Assembly (NCBI RefSeq): GCF_001039355.2
Contig: NW_019775518.1
Span: 279,847-343,846 of the forward strand
Length of the DNA stretch: 64,000 nucleotides
From: Lingula anatina
Lineage: Eukaryota > Brachiopoda > Lingulata > Lingulida > Lingulidae
Reading direction: 5' to 3'
Of this stretch, positions 34,469 through 46,565 are shown piece by piece; positions within the stretch are counted from its first letter, which is position 1, and every line of letters starts with the position of its first letter. A program made the translations under genes and the position numbers. Under the pieces are notes generated by a model, which was given only the letters and a program-made list of their open reading frames with translations, was not told the DNA's origin and searched no databases.

Positions 34469-35587
34469 ATGGCAGTAAGATTTCAGACAGGAAAACGAGA
34501 TGAACAGGAGATGCGGCGTAAACTGGAAGAAGAGTTCAGCTCCTTGGTTAACGCTGAAGCTTATAACAAATGTGTAACTATTATCAGCAATGGGTAGGTG
34601 TTCCCCAATAATAAATCAATTAATCATTTGTCATTTGTTACTATTTTTTCATTTATTAAGTATTTCACGTTCTTAACTTTCAGAGAGGAAGAAAGTAGAA
34701 AACGTGGATTAACGTACTTTGATACCATTCGTGAGAACATCCTGAACCTATCAGAACTGCCTTCAACAATCCGAATTATGGATTTTGGGGGAGGTACAGG
34801 AACCCCTATATCAGCCATTTGTAAAACACTCCAAGCTCTCAACAAAGATGTCATCGTCAGCGTGGAAGAACCTCACGAAGAGTCGTTGCAGAAATACAAG
34901 AAATGCATTGAGAACTTGGAGAATGCTAATCTGGATGTGTCCTACTCTGGACGGTTCCAGGATTACTTCGGGAAGTCTGTGGAAGAGCTGAAGTCCATTG
35001 GGGCGTATCCTGAAGAACAACAGGACAGGGTGCTTGCTTTACATTCCATGTATCATCTTACACGTTGGTTGGATGATTTCTGTGACCCTCAGGAAGACAT
35101 CAAACGAGCTGTCTTTGTCATGTATACCATTCTCAAGCCCGGGGGAATGATATTAATACAGATTAATAGTGGCGACAATGTTTTTATTTGGAACACCGCT
35201 GTGCATTGTTTTAAGATTTGTTTTCCTAATGAAGCTGTAAACCTAATGAAGGTAGCGGAGGCTAGAAGTTCTTTGCTTTTTCAAGGGGAAATTGCCGATA
35301 TTCTGAACGAATCATTTCCAACCTTTAAAGCTTCGATATGGCACGAGGAGGTGAGGTGTGATATCATGATTCCATCGCTGGCAGAGGTTGGTGCTTCGAT
35401 CCTAGCCGCCTATTTCCACGGTTGGGCAGATGACACTTCCAAATTTGACCCTAGTGTGTTGTCATTTTGCATGGACTTCATCCAGAGAGAGGGCAGGAAG
35501 TATGGCCTTTCCCAAGAAGAAGACGGAATGTGGCGGATGCCAAGTGTTACCCACTTTATTACTATTAAGAAAGTCAAAGCTGATTAG
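34469..35587 (+). CDS. U13: HNMT-like SAM-dependent methyltransferase, intact (subfamily B)
   Basis: Exons 34469-34593 and 34684-35587, with a 90-base intron; 342 residues. MDFGGGTGTPISAIC is at 74-88, SVEEP at 101-105 and ALHSMYHL at 160-167. It has FVMY before LKPGG and QINSGDNVFIW after it. The last strand is PSVTHFITIKK: Ser replaces the Asn found in most paralogs at the position that aligns by eye with the active-site Asn near the C-terminus of human HNMT. It differs from U17 at only two residues that I can see (Phe/Leu in exon 1, Asn/Thr before LDV). This indicates a recent duplication. Confidence 0.88.
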
Positions 35588-37230
35588 GACTATTCCTATA
35601 GTATTTAATTTAAAAGCTGTGAACGTTTAAAAGTATAGGGCTATTCCTATCCATAATATTAATCAGGAAGGCATCGACACATGACATGGTGTGCCGATAC
35701 TACATGTAGACACATAAGATACATGTTTAGTTTTATCCTGTGGTGCTTATTCCTGCTGTTTTGTATAGCTTTTTCCATGCAAATACTAACTAAAAGGTGG
35801 CAAATGCTCAAAAATTATTTTCAATTTGTTCTGCATTTTTATTTTTTAAATGAATGATATCACCATCATGATGGAACTTTTTTTTTTTTATACATTTCAC
35901 ATTGTTTGTACACGGAGTAAAACGACGTAATTTGATGTGAAATAATAAAGCACACGTGTTCTGGGATATTAGGGCAGCTCGGTGTTCATATTGATAAAAG
36001 TTACCATTTTCAATAATATCTTATTCAGTTCACATGACGGACTTATTTACTTTACTTTGGCATTAGAACAGTCACTTTCAGAACTTTCAAACCAGATTGG
36101 ATCATTACCTAATATGAATAAAATGTGACCCCTTTTTGTGACATAGCTTCTATTTTTGTTATACGGAAGTTTGCTTTTAAGTTAACAATTGAAGTTAGTC
36201 ATACAACAAGTATAACCTGACTTCCACCAAGCTGCAGGTGACGCCATTTCAGACCGAAAAGACACTGGTCTTAGGAACCAAATGGTATTCAATTAAGAAG
36301 GCCTCAGTGAATCTGATTTGACAAAATGGTAGTAGGGCCTACTAGTAATGGAAGTCCTTACAAAAGAATGCTCTGAGCTAAAAAAAGAATGTTCTAAGAC
36401 CGTTGAAGGAACGTAAAGTTTATGTAAACATTAGAAATGACGTTTGGCAAACGTTTTCCGTGAAAGTTTCCTCAATGTTTTAGGAATGTTTTTGGAAACG
36501 TTACACAATATCACTTAAAGAACATGTAGAGAACATTTTAAAATATGTAAAAAATAGGACTATATAGGCCTGTACTGTATATCACCATTGTATTTATCTA
36601 TTAAGTAGGATGTTTATTTTGTTTCATTTCATTTATCGTTAACTTATCCTTGTTAAGTCTACTGATCATTTTAAAATGATTTTAGACTTCAAATACATAT
36701 AATTAACCCCAACTCTTAGTTTGAAATTAGGCAACGTTTCTCGGAGCAATGACAGTGTAGAACGATAATATAACGTCTACGTCAAGTTTGCTGATGGGCT
36801 ATCCAATACATAACCCTGTGGTAACGTTATCAAAACGTTCTGTGTAAGCTGGGTTGTGGTTAGCTGGAGCGTTGGAGTTAATTCATGTCACCTGGGCAAA
36901 GTAATGAGGAATGAAATACTGTTCCTTGTGGACTACCATTCCTGTCAAACCAACATTGACAAAAACCTTGGTGTTTGAAAGCAAACTGTTATTTCAGTGA
37001 TTGCGGTGAAGCATTATGCCTAATTTCTACTGAGATTTTGTGAACCATGGTTATAGAAGAATGATACATCTGGGGAGTATATACCTCAACTGTCCCTTAA
37101 AGGTTTTGAGGCATGGTGCCAGTGTGAAGTGGGTCAACTGTGCTGGAGCATCTACTGCGCTTTCATGCGGGTACCACCACAAAAATACAGGAAATACATG
37201 GAATGAAAATTGTGTCAGGATATCGTCTAC
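35588..37230. other. Spacer between U13 and U14
   Basis: No gene. The unit recurs at 38489-40314 and 43897-45533, and the three copies are nearly identical. It contains many GAACGTT/AACGTTC words (36390-36520, 36830), suggestive of an old inverted-repeat element. Confidence 0.65.
35944..35949 (+). promoter_or_regulatory. Poly(A) signal for U13
   Basis: AATAAA about 360 bases after the stop, followed by CACACGTGTTCTGGG. Confidence 0.45.
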
Positions 37231-37252
37231 AAAGCGGGCTGTCTAAGGTTGC
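37231..37252 (+). promoter_or_regulatory. Box 2-like block of U14
   Basis: AAAGCGGGCTGTCTAAGGTT, 56 bases before the TATA box. Also at 40315 and 45534. Confidence 0.35.
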
Positions 37253-37286
37253 CTTAACATTTCACTTTTTGAATTGAGTAGACGTT

Positions 37287-37295
37287 TATAAAAGG
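37287..37295 (+). promoter_or_regulatory. TATA box of U14
   Basis: TATAAAAGG, 84 bases before the ATG. Confidence 0.6.
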
Positions 37296-37370
37296 GGTTT
37301 GAACTTGAATTTTGAAGTGTGTATCCCAGCATATTTTGGAAGAATTATCAGTCAGTTCACAGTATTTCCG

Positions 37371-38488
37371 ATGGTAGCCAACTACCAGACGAGAAATCGA
37401 GATGAACAAGAGATGCGGCGTCGATTGGCAGAAGAGTTCAGCTCCTTGGCTTACGCTGAAGCTTTCAACAAATGTGTAACCATTATCGACAGTGGGCAGG
37501 TGTACTCCAATAATAAATCAATTCATCATTCGTCATTTGTTAATCTTTTTTCATTCATCAAGTATTCCAACTCCTCACCTTTTCAGAGTGGAAGACGGTA
37601 AGAAACGCGGCTTAACGGACTTAGATACCATCCGTGAAAAGATCCTAACCTATCAGGACTTCCCTCACCCGTCCGGATTATGGATTTTTGGGGAGGTACA
37701 GGAACTCCCATGTCAGCCATATGTAAAAGACTCCAAGCCCTCAACAAAGATGCCATCGTCAGTGTGGAAGAACCTCATGAAGAGTTCGTGCAGAAATACA
37801 AGAGATGCATCGAGAACTTGGAGAATGCTACTCTGGATGTGGCCTACTCTGGGCGGTTCCAGGATTGCTTCTGGAAGTCTGTGGAAGAGCTGAAGTCCAT
37901 TGGGGCGTATCCTGAAGAACAACAGGACAGGGTGCTTGCTTTACATTCCATGTATCATCTTACACGTTGGTTGGATGATTTCTGTGACCCTCAGGAAGAC
38001 ATCAAACGAGCTGTCTTTGTCATGTATACCATTCTCAAGCCCGGGGGAATGATATTAATACAGATTAATAGTGGCGACAATGTTTTCATTTGGAACACCG
38101 CTGTGCATTGTTTTAAGATTTGTTTTCCTAATGAAGCCGTAAACCTAATGAAGGTAGCGGAGGCTAGAAGTTCTTTGCTATTTCAAGGGGTAATTGCCGA
38201 TATTCTGAACGAATCATTTCCAACCTTTAAAGCTTCGATATGGCACGAGGAGGTGAGGTGTGATATCATGATTCCATCGCTGGCAGAGGTTGGTGCTTCG
38301 ATCCTAGCCGCCTATTTCCACGGTTGGGCAGATGACACTTCCAAATTTGACCCTAGTGTGTTGTCATTTTCATGGACTTCATCCAGAGAGAGGGCAGGAA
38401 GTATGGCCTTTCCCAAGAAGAAGACGGAATGTGGCGGATGCCAAGTGTTACCCACTTTATTACTATTAAGAAAGTCAAAGCTGATTAG
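37371..38488 (+). pseudogene. U14: chimeric HNMT-like pseudogene
   Basis: Exon 1 (37371-37495) is subfamily C. The donor is GC instead of GT (GGGCAGGT), and exon 2 starts at 37587. One base is missing near 37649 (ATCCTAACC for ATCCTGAACC), so exon 1 is out of frame with the SAM motif. The SAM loop also has Trp for its first Gly (MDFWGGTG). A second single-base loss near 38370 (TCATTTTCATGG) breaks the C-terminus. Up to about 37870 the sequence matches U18; from there on it matches U13 and U17 almost exactly. The copy is therefore a subfamily C/B recombinant. Confidence 0.9.
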
Positions 38489-40314
38489 GACTATTCCTAT
38501 AGTATTTAATTTAAAAGCTGTGAACGTTTAAAAGTATAGGGCTATTCTTATCCATAATATTAATCAGGAAGGCATCGACACATGACATGGTGTGCCGATA
38601 CTACATGTAGACACATAAGATACATGTTTAGTTTTATCCTGTGGTGCTTAATCCTGCTGTTTTGTATAGCTTTTTCCATGCAAATACTAACTAAAAGGTG
38701 GCAAATGCTCAAAAATTATTTTCAATTTGTTCTGCGTTTTTATTTCTTAAATGCATGATATCACCATCATGATGGAACTTTTTTTATACATTTCACATTG
38801 ATTGTACACGCAGTAAAACGCCGTAATTTAATGTGAAATTATAAAGTACACGTGTTCTGGGATATTAGGGCAGCTCGGTGTTCATATTGATAAAAGTTAC
38901 CATTTTCAATGATATCGTATTCAGTTCACATGACGGACTTATTTACTTTACATTGGCATTAGAACAGTCACATTTAGAACTTTCAAACCAGATTGGATCA
39001 TTACCTAATATGAATAAAATGTGACACCTTTTTGTGACATAGCTCCTATTTTTGTTATATGCAAGTTTTCTTTTAAGTTAACAATTGAAGTTAGTCATAC
39101 AACAAGTATAACCTGACTTCCACCAAGCTGCAGCTGACGCCATTTCAGACCCAAATGACACTGGTCTTAGGAACCAAATGGTATTCAATTAAGAAGGCCT
39201 CAGTGAATCTGATTTGACAAAATGGTAGTACTAGTAATGGAAGTCCTTACAAAAGAATGTTCTGAGATAACAAAAGAATGTTCTAAGACCGTTGAAAGAA
39301 CGTAAAGTTTATGTAAACATTAGAAATGACGTTTGGAAAACGTTTTCCGTGAAAGTTTCCTTAATGTTTTAGGAATGTTTTTGGAAACGTTACACAATAT
39401 CATTTAGAGAACCCGTAGAGGACATTTAAAATATGTAAAATAAGTAGGGCCATATGGCCCTGTACTGTATAGCACCAGTGTATTTGTCTATTAAGTAAGT
39501 TGTTTATTTTGTTTGATTTCATCTATCTTATTTTGTGAATTTATACTTGTAATGTTTTAGGTATGATTTTGGAAACGTTACACAATATCACTTTAAGAAC
39601 ATGTAGAGAACATTTTAAAATATGTAAAAAATAGGACTATATAGGCCTGTACTGTATATCACCATTGTATTTATCTATTAAGTAGGATGTTTATTTTGTT
39701 TCATTTCATTTATCGTTAATTTATCCTTGTTAAGTCTACTGATCATTTTTAAATGGTTTTAGACTTCAAATATGCTACAAATAACTAACCCCAACTCTTA
39801 GTTTGAAATTAGGCAACGTTTCTCGGAGCAATGACAGTGTAGAACGATAATATAACGTCTACGTCACGTTTGCTGATGGGCTATCCAATACATAACCCTG
39901 TGGTAACGTTATCAAAACGTTCTGTGTAAGCTGGGTTGGGGTTAGCTGGAGCGTTGGAGTTAATTCATGTCACCTGTACAAAGTAATGGGGAATGAAATA
40001 CTGTTCCTTGTGGACTACCATATTCCTGTCACACCAACATTGACAAAAACCTTGGTGTTTGAAAGCAAACTGTTATTTCAGTGATTGCGGTGAAGCATTA
40101 TGCCTAATTTCTACTGAGATTTTGTGAACCATGGTTATAGAAGAATGATACATCTGGGGAGTGTATACCTCAACTGTCCCTTAAAGGTTTTGAGGCATGG
40201 TGTCAGTGTGAAGTGGGTCAACTGTGCTGGAGCATCTACTGCGCTTTCATGCGGGTACCACCACAAAAATACAGGAAATACATGGAATGAAAATTGTGTC
40301 AGGATATCGTCTAC
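38489..40314. other. Spacer between U14 and U15
   Basis: No gene. It contains an extra tandem copy of about 190 bases (39366-39555 repeated from 39556) relative to the other two copies of this spacer. Confidence 0.65.
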
Positions 40315-40370
40315 AAAGCGGGCTGTCTAAGGTTGCCTTAACATTTCACTTTTTGAATTGAGTAGACGTT

Positions 40371-40379
40371 TATAAAAGG
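40371..40379 (+). promoter_or_regulatory. TATA box of U15
   Basis: TATAAAAGG, 84 bases before the ATG and 3084 bases after the U14 TATA box. Confidence 0.6.
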
Positions 40380-40454
40380 GGTTTGAACTTGAATTTTGAA
40401 GTGTGTATCCCAGCATATTTTGGAAGAATTATCAGTCAGTTCACAATTTTTCCG

Positions 40455-40579
40455 ATGGCAGCCAACTACCAGACGAGAAATCGAGATGAACAAGAGATGC
40501 GGCGTCGATTGGCAGAAGAGTTCAGCTCCTTGGCTAACGCTGAAGCTTTCAACAAATGTGTAACCATTATCGACAGTGG
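40455..40579 (+). pseudogene. U15: orphan exon 1 (subfamily C)
   Basis: Complete open exon 1 (MAANYQTRNRDEQEM) with the same GC donor as U14. The intron is cut by the single N at 40643, and what follows is spacer, not exon 2. Either exon 2 is missing from the assembly or the copy is truly headless downstream. Confidence 0.85.
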
Positions 40580-40643
40580 GCAGGTGTACTCCAATAATAA
40601 ATCAATTCATCATTCGTCATTTGTTAATCTTTTTTCATTCATN

Positions 40644-41432
40644 GTCTACGTCACGTTTGCTGATGGGCTAACCAATACATAACCCTGTGGTAACGTTATC
40701 AAAATGTTCTGTGTAAGCACGGTTGGAGTTACCAGGAGCATTGGGGTTAATTAATGTCACCTGGGCAAAGTAATGAGGAATGAAATACTGCTCCTTGCGG
40801 ACTACCATTCCTGTCACACCAACATTGACAAAAACCTTGATGTTTGAAAGCAAACTGTTATTACAGTAACCTGTTCCCCCACATGATTAAGTCTTTGAAA
40901 TAGAAATTAAGTAGACGAAAACGCGCTGGTAATATTCGCAATGTTTTGCAGCAGATTTGAAGCAGGATAGAGATGCTGTGAAAATTACCAATTGAAAAGA
41001 GGCTAACCTATAGGCCTACTTATCAAAGTAGAAGGTTGCTGTATTTTTACTTCACTTTACGACGCATATATAAAGAAGAAGGCTGCTTCCGCAAGGCATG
41101 CTGCTTCGAAACTGCTGCACTCAGAGTATAAATGTGGTAATGAACTACTGCGGTGAAGCATAATGTCTAATTTCTACTGAGATTTTGTGAAGCATGGTTA
41201 TAGTAGAATGGTACTTCTGGGGAGAATATACCTCATCCGTCCCTTAAATGTTTTGAGACATGGTGTCAGTGTGAAATGGGTCTACTGCGCTGAGGCGTCT
41301 ACTGCGCAATTGTGCAGGCACCACCACAGAAATACAGGAAATACATGGAATAAAAATTGTGTCAGGATATCGTCTACAATGCGGGCTGTTTGAGGTTGCC
41401 TGAACATTTCACTTGTTGAATTGAGTAGACGT
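40644..41432. other. Spacer upstream of U16
   Basis: The first 220 bases repeat 39860-40080, consistent with a false join at 40643. From about 41130 it is the subfamily C upstream block. No gene. Confidence 0.6.
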
Positions 41433-41517
41433 TAATAAAAGGAGTTTGGAGTCGAATTTCGAAGTGTGTATCCCAGCATAATTTGGAAGAATTATCAGTC
41501 AGTCCACTGTATTTCCG

Positions 41518-41642
41518 ATGGCAGCCAGCTACCAGACGAGAAAACGAGATGAACAGGAGATGCGGCGAAGATTGGAAGAAGAGTTCAGCTCCTTGGCTAA
41601 CGCTGAAGGGTATCACAAATGTGTCACTATTATCAACAGTGG
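41518..41642 (+). pseudogene. U16: orphan exon 1 (subfamily C)
   Basis: Open exon 1 (MAASYQTRKRDEQEM) with a normal GT donor. The upstream TATA-equivalent is TAATAAAAGG (41433-41442). The intron is lost after about 30 bases, and the sequence continues into the U17 upstream block, so there is no exon 2. Confidence 0.85.
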
Positions 41643-42294
41643 GTAGGTGTGCTCCAATAATAAATCAAGTATTCATTCGTTTATCATGGTTAGGTACTGT
41701 GCATGTCTTTTTATGAGAAGGAACCTGATTTTGTTATCAGGCTTTGCAATTCACAAATCTAACTGGAGTGAAACACTTGGAAAAGCATTTTTTTCTCTGC
41801 TTATAAAAGTATGAATATTTGTTCTAAGTTACCCAAATAGAGTTTAGACCTTTAAATAGCAAAAATCATTTTAACGTCAACAATTAATAGCCAATTGATA
41901 CCATATTTGAAGCTACTCGCAAAATCATAAACTATGATCAAGCTGTAGAGCTCAGTTTCTAAAGCTATATATCAGAGAATCTTCTTTATTTTGCAATACA
42001 AGATATTGCATTTGAAGTATGGAAGAGGTATAATCTACATTCATTATGCATCACTGTAGCAGTAAATTTGAGAAAGTGCCTGATTCTGCATATTAGTATG
42101 CTTCTTGGTGAAGCAAAAACGCAGCCTTCTACTTTCTACACACTTTGAATCGAAGAAAATATAAAGTAGCGTGGTTTAAGAACAAGTGGTACGTTGCTTT
42201 TCTACTTCTCAAAGTCTGTCACGGATTCTGTATCCTCAACTTAGAAACGCCTTTGTTAACTTCAAAACACCACAACTACTAAAAAGAAAAAAAG

Positions 42295-42296
<2 letters not shown>
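41643..42296. other. Upstream block of U17
   Basis: No gene. Collinear with 33260-34030 but lacking the MITE. 42065-42092 is filler copied from the exon 1 leader (see findings). Confidence 0.65.

Positions 42297-42364
<68 letters not shown>
42297..42364. repeat. (AT)n microsatellite
   Basis: About 34 AT units. U13's corresponding site near 34022 has a short CA run instead. Confidence 0.95.
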
Positions 42365-42367
<3 letters not shown>

Positions 42368-42591
42368 CAGTGCATTAATATATTTCTGTGTTTTTTCTAC
42401 CCCTAAGTTTGTTATAAGCTACGTTCACAATAAAATCTCTTTAGTACGATAGTTTTATTGTGAACGCACCATAGTTGTTTACACTCTTTAGTCAGCTGTT
42501 TGGTATGCTACTGGCATCACCAAAAGTGTGTCAATCTCGGCGTTTACCATTCAGAACACTTCATCTGTTACATCATTACTTTGCAGATCAC

Positions 42592-42603
42592 GCACTATAA
42601 GAC
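42592..42603 (+). promoter_or_regulatory. Box 1 variant upstream of U17
   Basis: TGCAGATCACGC, 186 bases before the ATG. Confidence 0.45.
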
Positions 42604-42777
42604 ATGATACTAATACACATGCAGGTACATATATATACGCTTGAAGGAACAAATGGTAGTGAATATGGTGGTTCTATTAATGCGACATTAACTGAAGAAA
42701 TTTGAGAAAGTGCCTGATTCTGCATCTATGTACATTTTTGTAGAGTTATCGGGCAGAACACACTGGAACATATCCCA

Positions 42778-43896
42778 ATGGCAGTAAGACTTCAGACAGG
42801 AAAACGAGATGAACAGGAGATGCGGCGTAAACTGGAAGAAGAGTTCAGCTCCTTGGTTAACGCTGAAGCTTATAACAAATGTGTAACTATTATCAGCAAT
42901 GGGTAGGTGTTCCCCAATAATAAATCAATTAATCATTTGCCATTTGTTACTATTTTTTCATTTATTAAGTATTTCACGTCCTTAACTTTCAGAGAGGAAG
43001 AAAGTAGAAAACGTGGATTAACGTACTTTGATACCATTCGTGAGAACATCCTGAACCTATCAGAACTGCCTTCAACAATCCGAATTATGGATTTTGGGGG
43101 AGGTACAGGAACCCCTATATCAGCCATTTGTAAAACACTCCAAGCTCTCAACAAAGATGTCATCGTCAGCGTGGAAGAACCTCACGAAGAGTCGTTGCAG
43201 AAATACAAGAAATGTATCGAGAACTTGGAGAATGCTACTCTGGATGTGTCCTACTCTGGACGGTTCCAGGATTACTTCGGGAAGTCTGTGGAAGAGCTGA
43301 AGTCCATTGGGGCGTATCCTGAAGAACAACAGGACAGGGTGCTTGCTTTACATTCCATGTATCATCTTACACGTTGGTTGGATGATTTCTGTGACCCTCA
43401 GGAAGACATCAAACGAGCTGTCTTTGTCATGTATACCATTCTCAAGCCCGGAGGAATGATATTAATACAGATTAATAGTGGCGACAATGTTTTCATTTGG
43501 AACACCGCTGTGCATTGTTTTAAGATTTGTTTTCCTAATGAAGCCGTAAACCTAATGAAGGTAGCGGAAGCTAGAAGTTCTTTGCTTTTTCAAGGGGAAA
43601 TTGCCGATATTCTGAACGAATCATTTCCAACCTTTAAAGCTTCGATATGGCACGAGGAGGTGAGGTGTGATATCATGATTCCATCGCTGGCAGAGGTTGG
43701 TGCTTCGATCCTAGCCGCCTATTTCCACGGTTGGGCAGATGACACTTCCAAATTTGACCCTAGTGTGTTGTCATTTTGCATGGACTTCATCCAGAGAGAG
43801 GGCAGGAAGTATGGCCTTTCCCAAGAAGAAGACGGAATGTGGCGGATGCCAAGTGTTACCCACTTTATTACTATTAAGAAAGTCAAAGCTGATTAG
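42778..43896 (+). CDS. U17: HNMT-like SAM-dependent methyltransferase, intact (subfamily B)
   Basis: Exons 42778-42902 and 42993-43896, with a 90-base intron; 342 residues. Nearly identical to U13 throughout (MAVRLQTGKRDEQEM in exon 1; ENATLDV where U13 has ENANLDV), including the PSVTHFITIKK ending with Ser for Asn. All SAM-binding motifs are present. Flanks on both sides are also duplicates of the U13 flanks. U13 and U17 therefore come from one block duplication of several kilobases. Confidence 0.88.
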
Positions 43897-45533
43897 GACT
43901 ATTCCTATAGTATTTAATTTAAAAGCTGTGAACGTTTAAAAGTATGGGGCTATTCTTATCCATAATATTAATCAGGAAGGCATCGACACATGACATGGTG
44001 TGCCGATACTACATGTAGACACATAAGATACATGTTTAGTTTTATCCTGTGGTGCTTATTCCTGCTGTTTTGTATAGCTTTTTCCATGCAAATACTAACT
44101 AAAAGGTGGCAAATGGTCAAAAATTATTTTCAATTTGTTCTGCATTTTTATTTTTTAAATGAATGATATCACCATCATGATGGAACTTTTTTTTATACAT
44201 TTCACATTGTTTGTACACGGAGTAAAACGACGTAATTTGATGTGAAATAATAAAGCACACGTGTTCTGGGATATTAGGGCAGCTCGGTGTTCATATTGAT
44301 AAAAGTTACCATTTTCAATGATATCGTATTCAGTTCACATGACAGACTTATTTACTTTACATTGGCATTAGAACAGTCACATTTAGAACTTTCAAACCAG
44401 ATTGGATCATTACCTTATATGAATAAAATGTGACCCCTTTTTGTGACATAGCTCCTATTTTTGTTATATGCAAGTTTGCTTTTAAGTTAACAATTGAAGT
44501 TAGTCATACAACAAGTATAACCTGACTTCCACCAAGCTGCAGCTGACGCCATTTCAGACCAAAATGACACTGGTCTTAGGAACCAAATGGTATTCAATTA
44601 AGAAGGCCTCAGTGAATCTGATTTGACAAAATGGTAGTAGGGCCTACTAGTAATGGAAGTCCTTACAAAAGAATGCTCTGAGCTAAAAAAAGAATGTTCT
44701 AAGACCGTTGAAGGAACGTAAAGTTTATGTAAACATTAGAAATGACGTTTGGCAAACGTTTTCCGTGAAAGTTTCCTTAATGTTTTAGGAATGTTTTTGG
44801 AAACGTTACACAATATCACTTAAAGAACATGTAGAGAACATTTTAAAATATGTAAAAAATAGGACTATATAGGCCTGTACTGTATATCACCATTGTATTT
44901 ATCTATTAAGTAGGATGTTTATTTTGTTTCATTTCATTTATCGTTCATTTATCCTTGTAAGGTCTACGGATCATTTTTAAATGATTTTAGACTTCAAATA
45001 CATATAACTAACCCCAACTCTTAGTTTGAAATTAGGCAACGTTTCTCGGAGCAATGACAGTGTAGAACGATAATATAACGCCTACGTCACGTTTGCTGAT
45101 GGGCTATCCAATACATAACCCTGTGGTAACGTTATCAAAACGTTCTGTGTAAGCTGGGTTGTGGTTACCTGGAGCGTTGGAGTTAATTCATGTCACCTGT
45201 ACAAAGTAATGGGGAATGAAATACTGTTCCTTGTGGGCTACCATATTCCTGTCACACCAACATTGACAAAAACCTTGGTGTTTGAAAGCAAACTGTTATT
45301 TCAGTGATTGCGGTGAAGCATTATGCCTAATTTCTACTGAGATTTTTGTGAACCATGGTTATAGAAGAATGATACATCTGGGGAGTATATACCTGTCCCT
45401 TAAAGGTTTTGAGGCATGGTGTCAGTGTGAAGTGGGTCAACTGTGCTGGAGCATCTACTGCGCTTTCATGCGGGTACCACCACAAAAATACAGGAAATAC
45501 ATGGAATGAAAATTGTGTCAGGATATCGTCTAC
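43897..45533. other. Spacer between U17 and U18
   Basis: Third copy of the 35588-37230 spacer, no gene. Confidence 0.65.
44249..44254 (+). promoter_or_regulatory. Poly(A) signal for U17
   Basis: AATAAA in the same context as after U13. Confidence 0.45.
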
Positions 45534-45589
45534 AAAGCGGGCTGTCTGAGATTGCCTTAACATTTCACTTTTTGAATTGAGTAGACGTT

Positions 45590-45598
45590 TATAAAAGG
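45590..45598 (+). promoter_or_regulatory. TATA box of the former U18 promoter
   Basis: TATAAAAGG. The exon it served is deleted about 40 bases downstream. Confidence 0.5.
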
Positions 45599-45696
45599 GG
45601 TTTGAACTTGAATTTTGAAGTGTGTATCCCAGCATTTATTCGTCATTTGTTAATCTTTTTTCGTTCATCAAGTATTCCAACTCCTTAACTTTTCAG

Positions 45697-46166
45697 AGTG
45701 GAAGACGGTAAGAAACGCGGCTTAACGGACTTAGATACCATCCGTGAAAAGATCCTAACCTATCAGGACTTCCCTCACCCGTCCGGAATATGGATTTTTG
45801 GGGAGGTACAGGAACTCCCATGTCAGCCATATGTAAAAGACTCCAAGCCCTCAACAAAGATGCCATCGTCAGTGTGGAAGAACCTCATGAAGAGTCCTTG
45901 CAGAAATACAAGAAATGCATCGAGAACTTGGAGAATGCTACTCTGGTTGTGGCCTAATCTGGACGGTTCCAGGATTGCTTCTGGAAGTCTGTGGAAGATC
46001 TGAAGTCGGCTGGAGCGTATCCTCATCAACTACAAGATAGGGTGCTTTCCATAAATTCTATGTACCATGTTTCAAATTGGCTGGATGATTCTTGTGATCC
46101 TCATGAAGACATCAAGCGAGTTGTCTTTGCCATTTATACCATTCACAAGCCCGGGGGTATGTTGGT
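45697..46166 (+). pseudogene. U18: HNMT-like pseudogene lacking exon 1 and the 3' half
   Basis: A deletion joins the leader at about 45634 to the middle of the intron, removing exon 1. Exon 2 starts at 45697 with the same one-base loss as U14. A TAC-to-TAA change at 45956-45958 (GTGGCCTAATCT) adds a stop. From about 45985 the sequence switches to the U5/U20 type (SAGAYPHQLQDRV). It ends just after LKPGG at 46166, where an interspersed block begins. Confidence 0.88.
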
Positions 46167-46334
46167 AGAACCCCCCGAGTCCCACTGCCTACAGGCCTGT
46201 CTAATGCTGCTTTTTGTTAAAACACTTCACTTGCCCGTTTCAGATAGGCAATAACTGAATGCATGTCAACAAATTTAGAACATTTTTTGGTTTTCTGTCC
46301 GATGGATTGTACCAGAATAGGGGAGGTAAAAAAG

Positions 46335-46565
46335 AGATGAGGCAAAGATTTAAAGAAAAGCTCAGCTCCTCCACAATCTCTGAAGCTTGTTTCAAATGTA
46401 ACTATTCTTAACTTCGCAATGGATGAGCCCACAACATTTATTGTCTAATTTTGGCATTTAAGGGACCCTTTTTAAAGAAATTTTACCTAGCCACAACATT
46501 TTTTTAAAGAGGGAGAAAGGAAAAGAGGTTCTCTCCATTTGGAAACCATTCGTGTGTTCAAATTC
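46335..46565 (+). pseudogene. Old decayed gene head
   Basis: GATGAGGCAAAGATTTAAAG...AGCTCCTCC matches exon 1. 46498-46562 (GAGGGAGAAAGGAAAAGAGG, GAAACCATTCGTGTG) matches the exon 2 start. Confidence 0.65.

Noticed and set aside
34929-35020. Repeated antisense ORF of about 69 codons (MFFRIRPNGLQLFHRLPE type) opposite exon 2 in many copies
   Set aside because: It is a shadow of the conserved + strand coding sequence and has no independent constraint that I can see.
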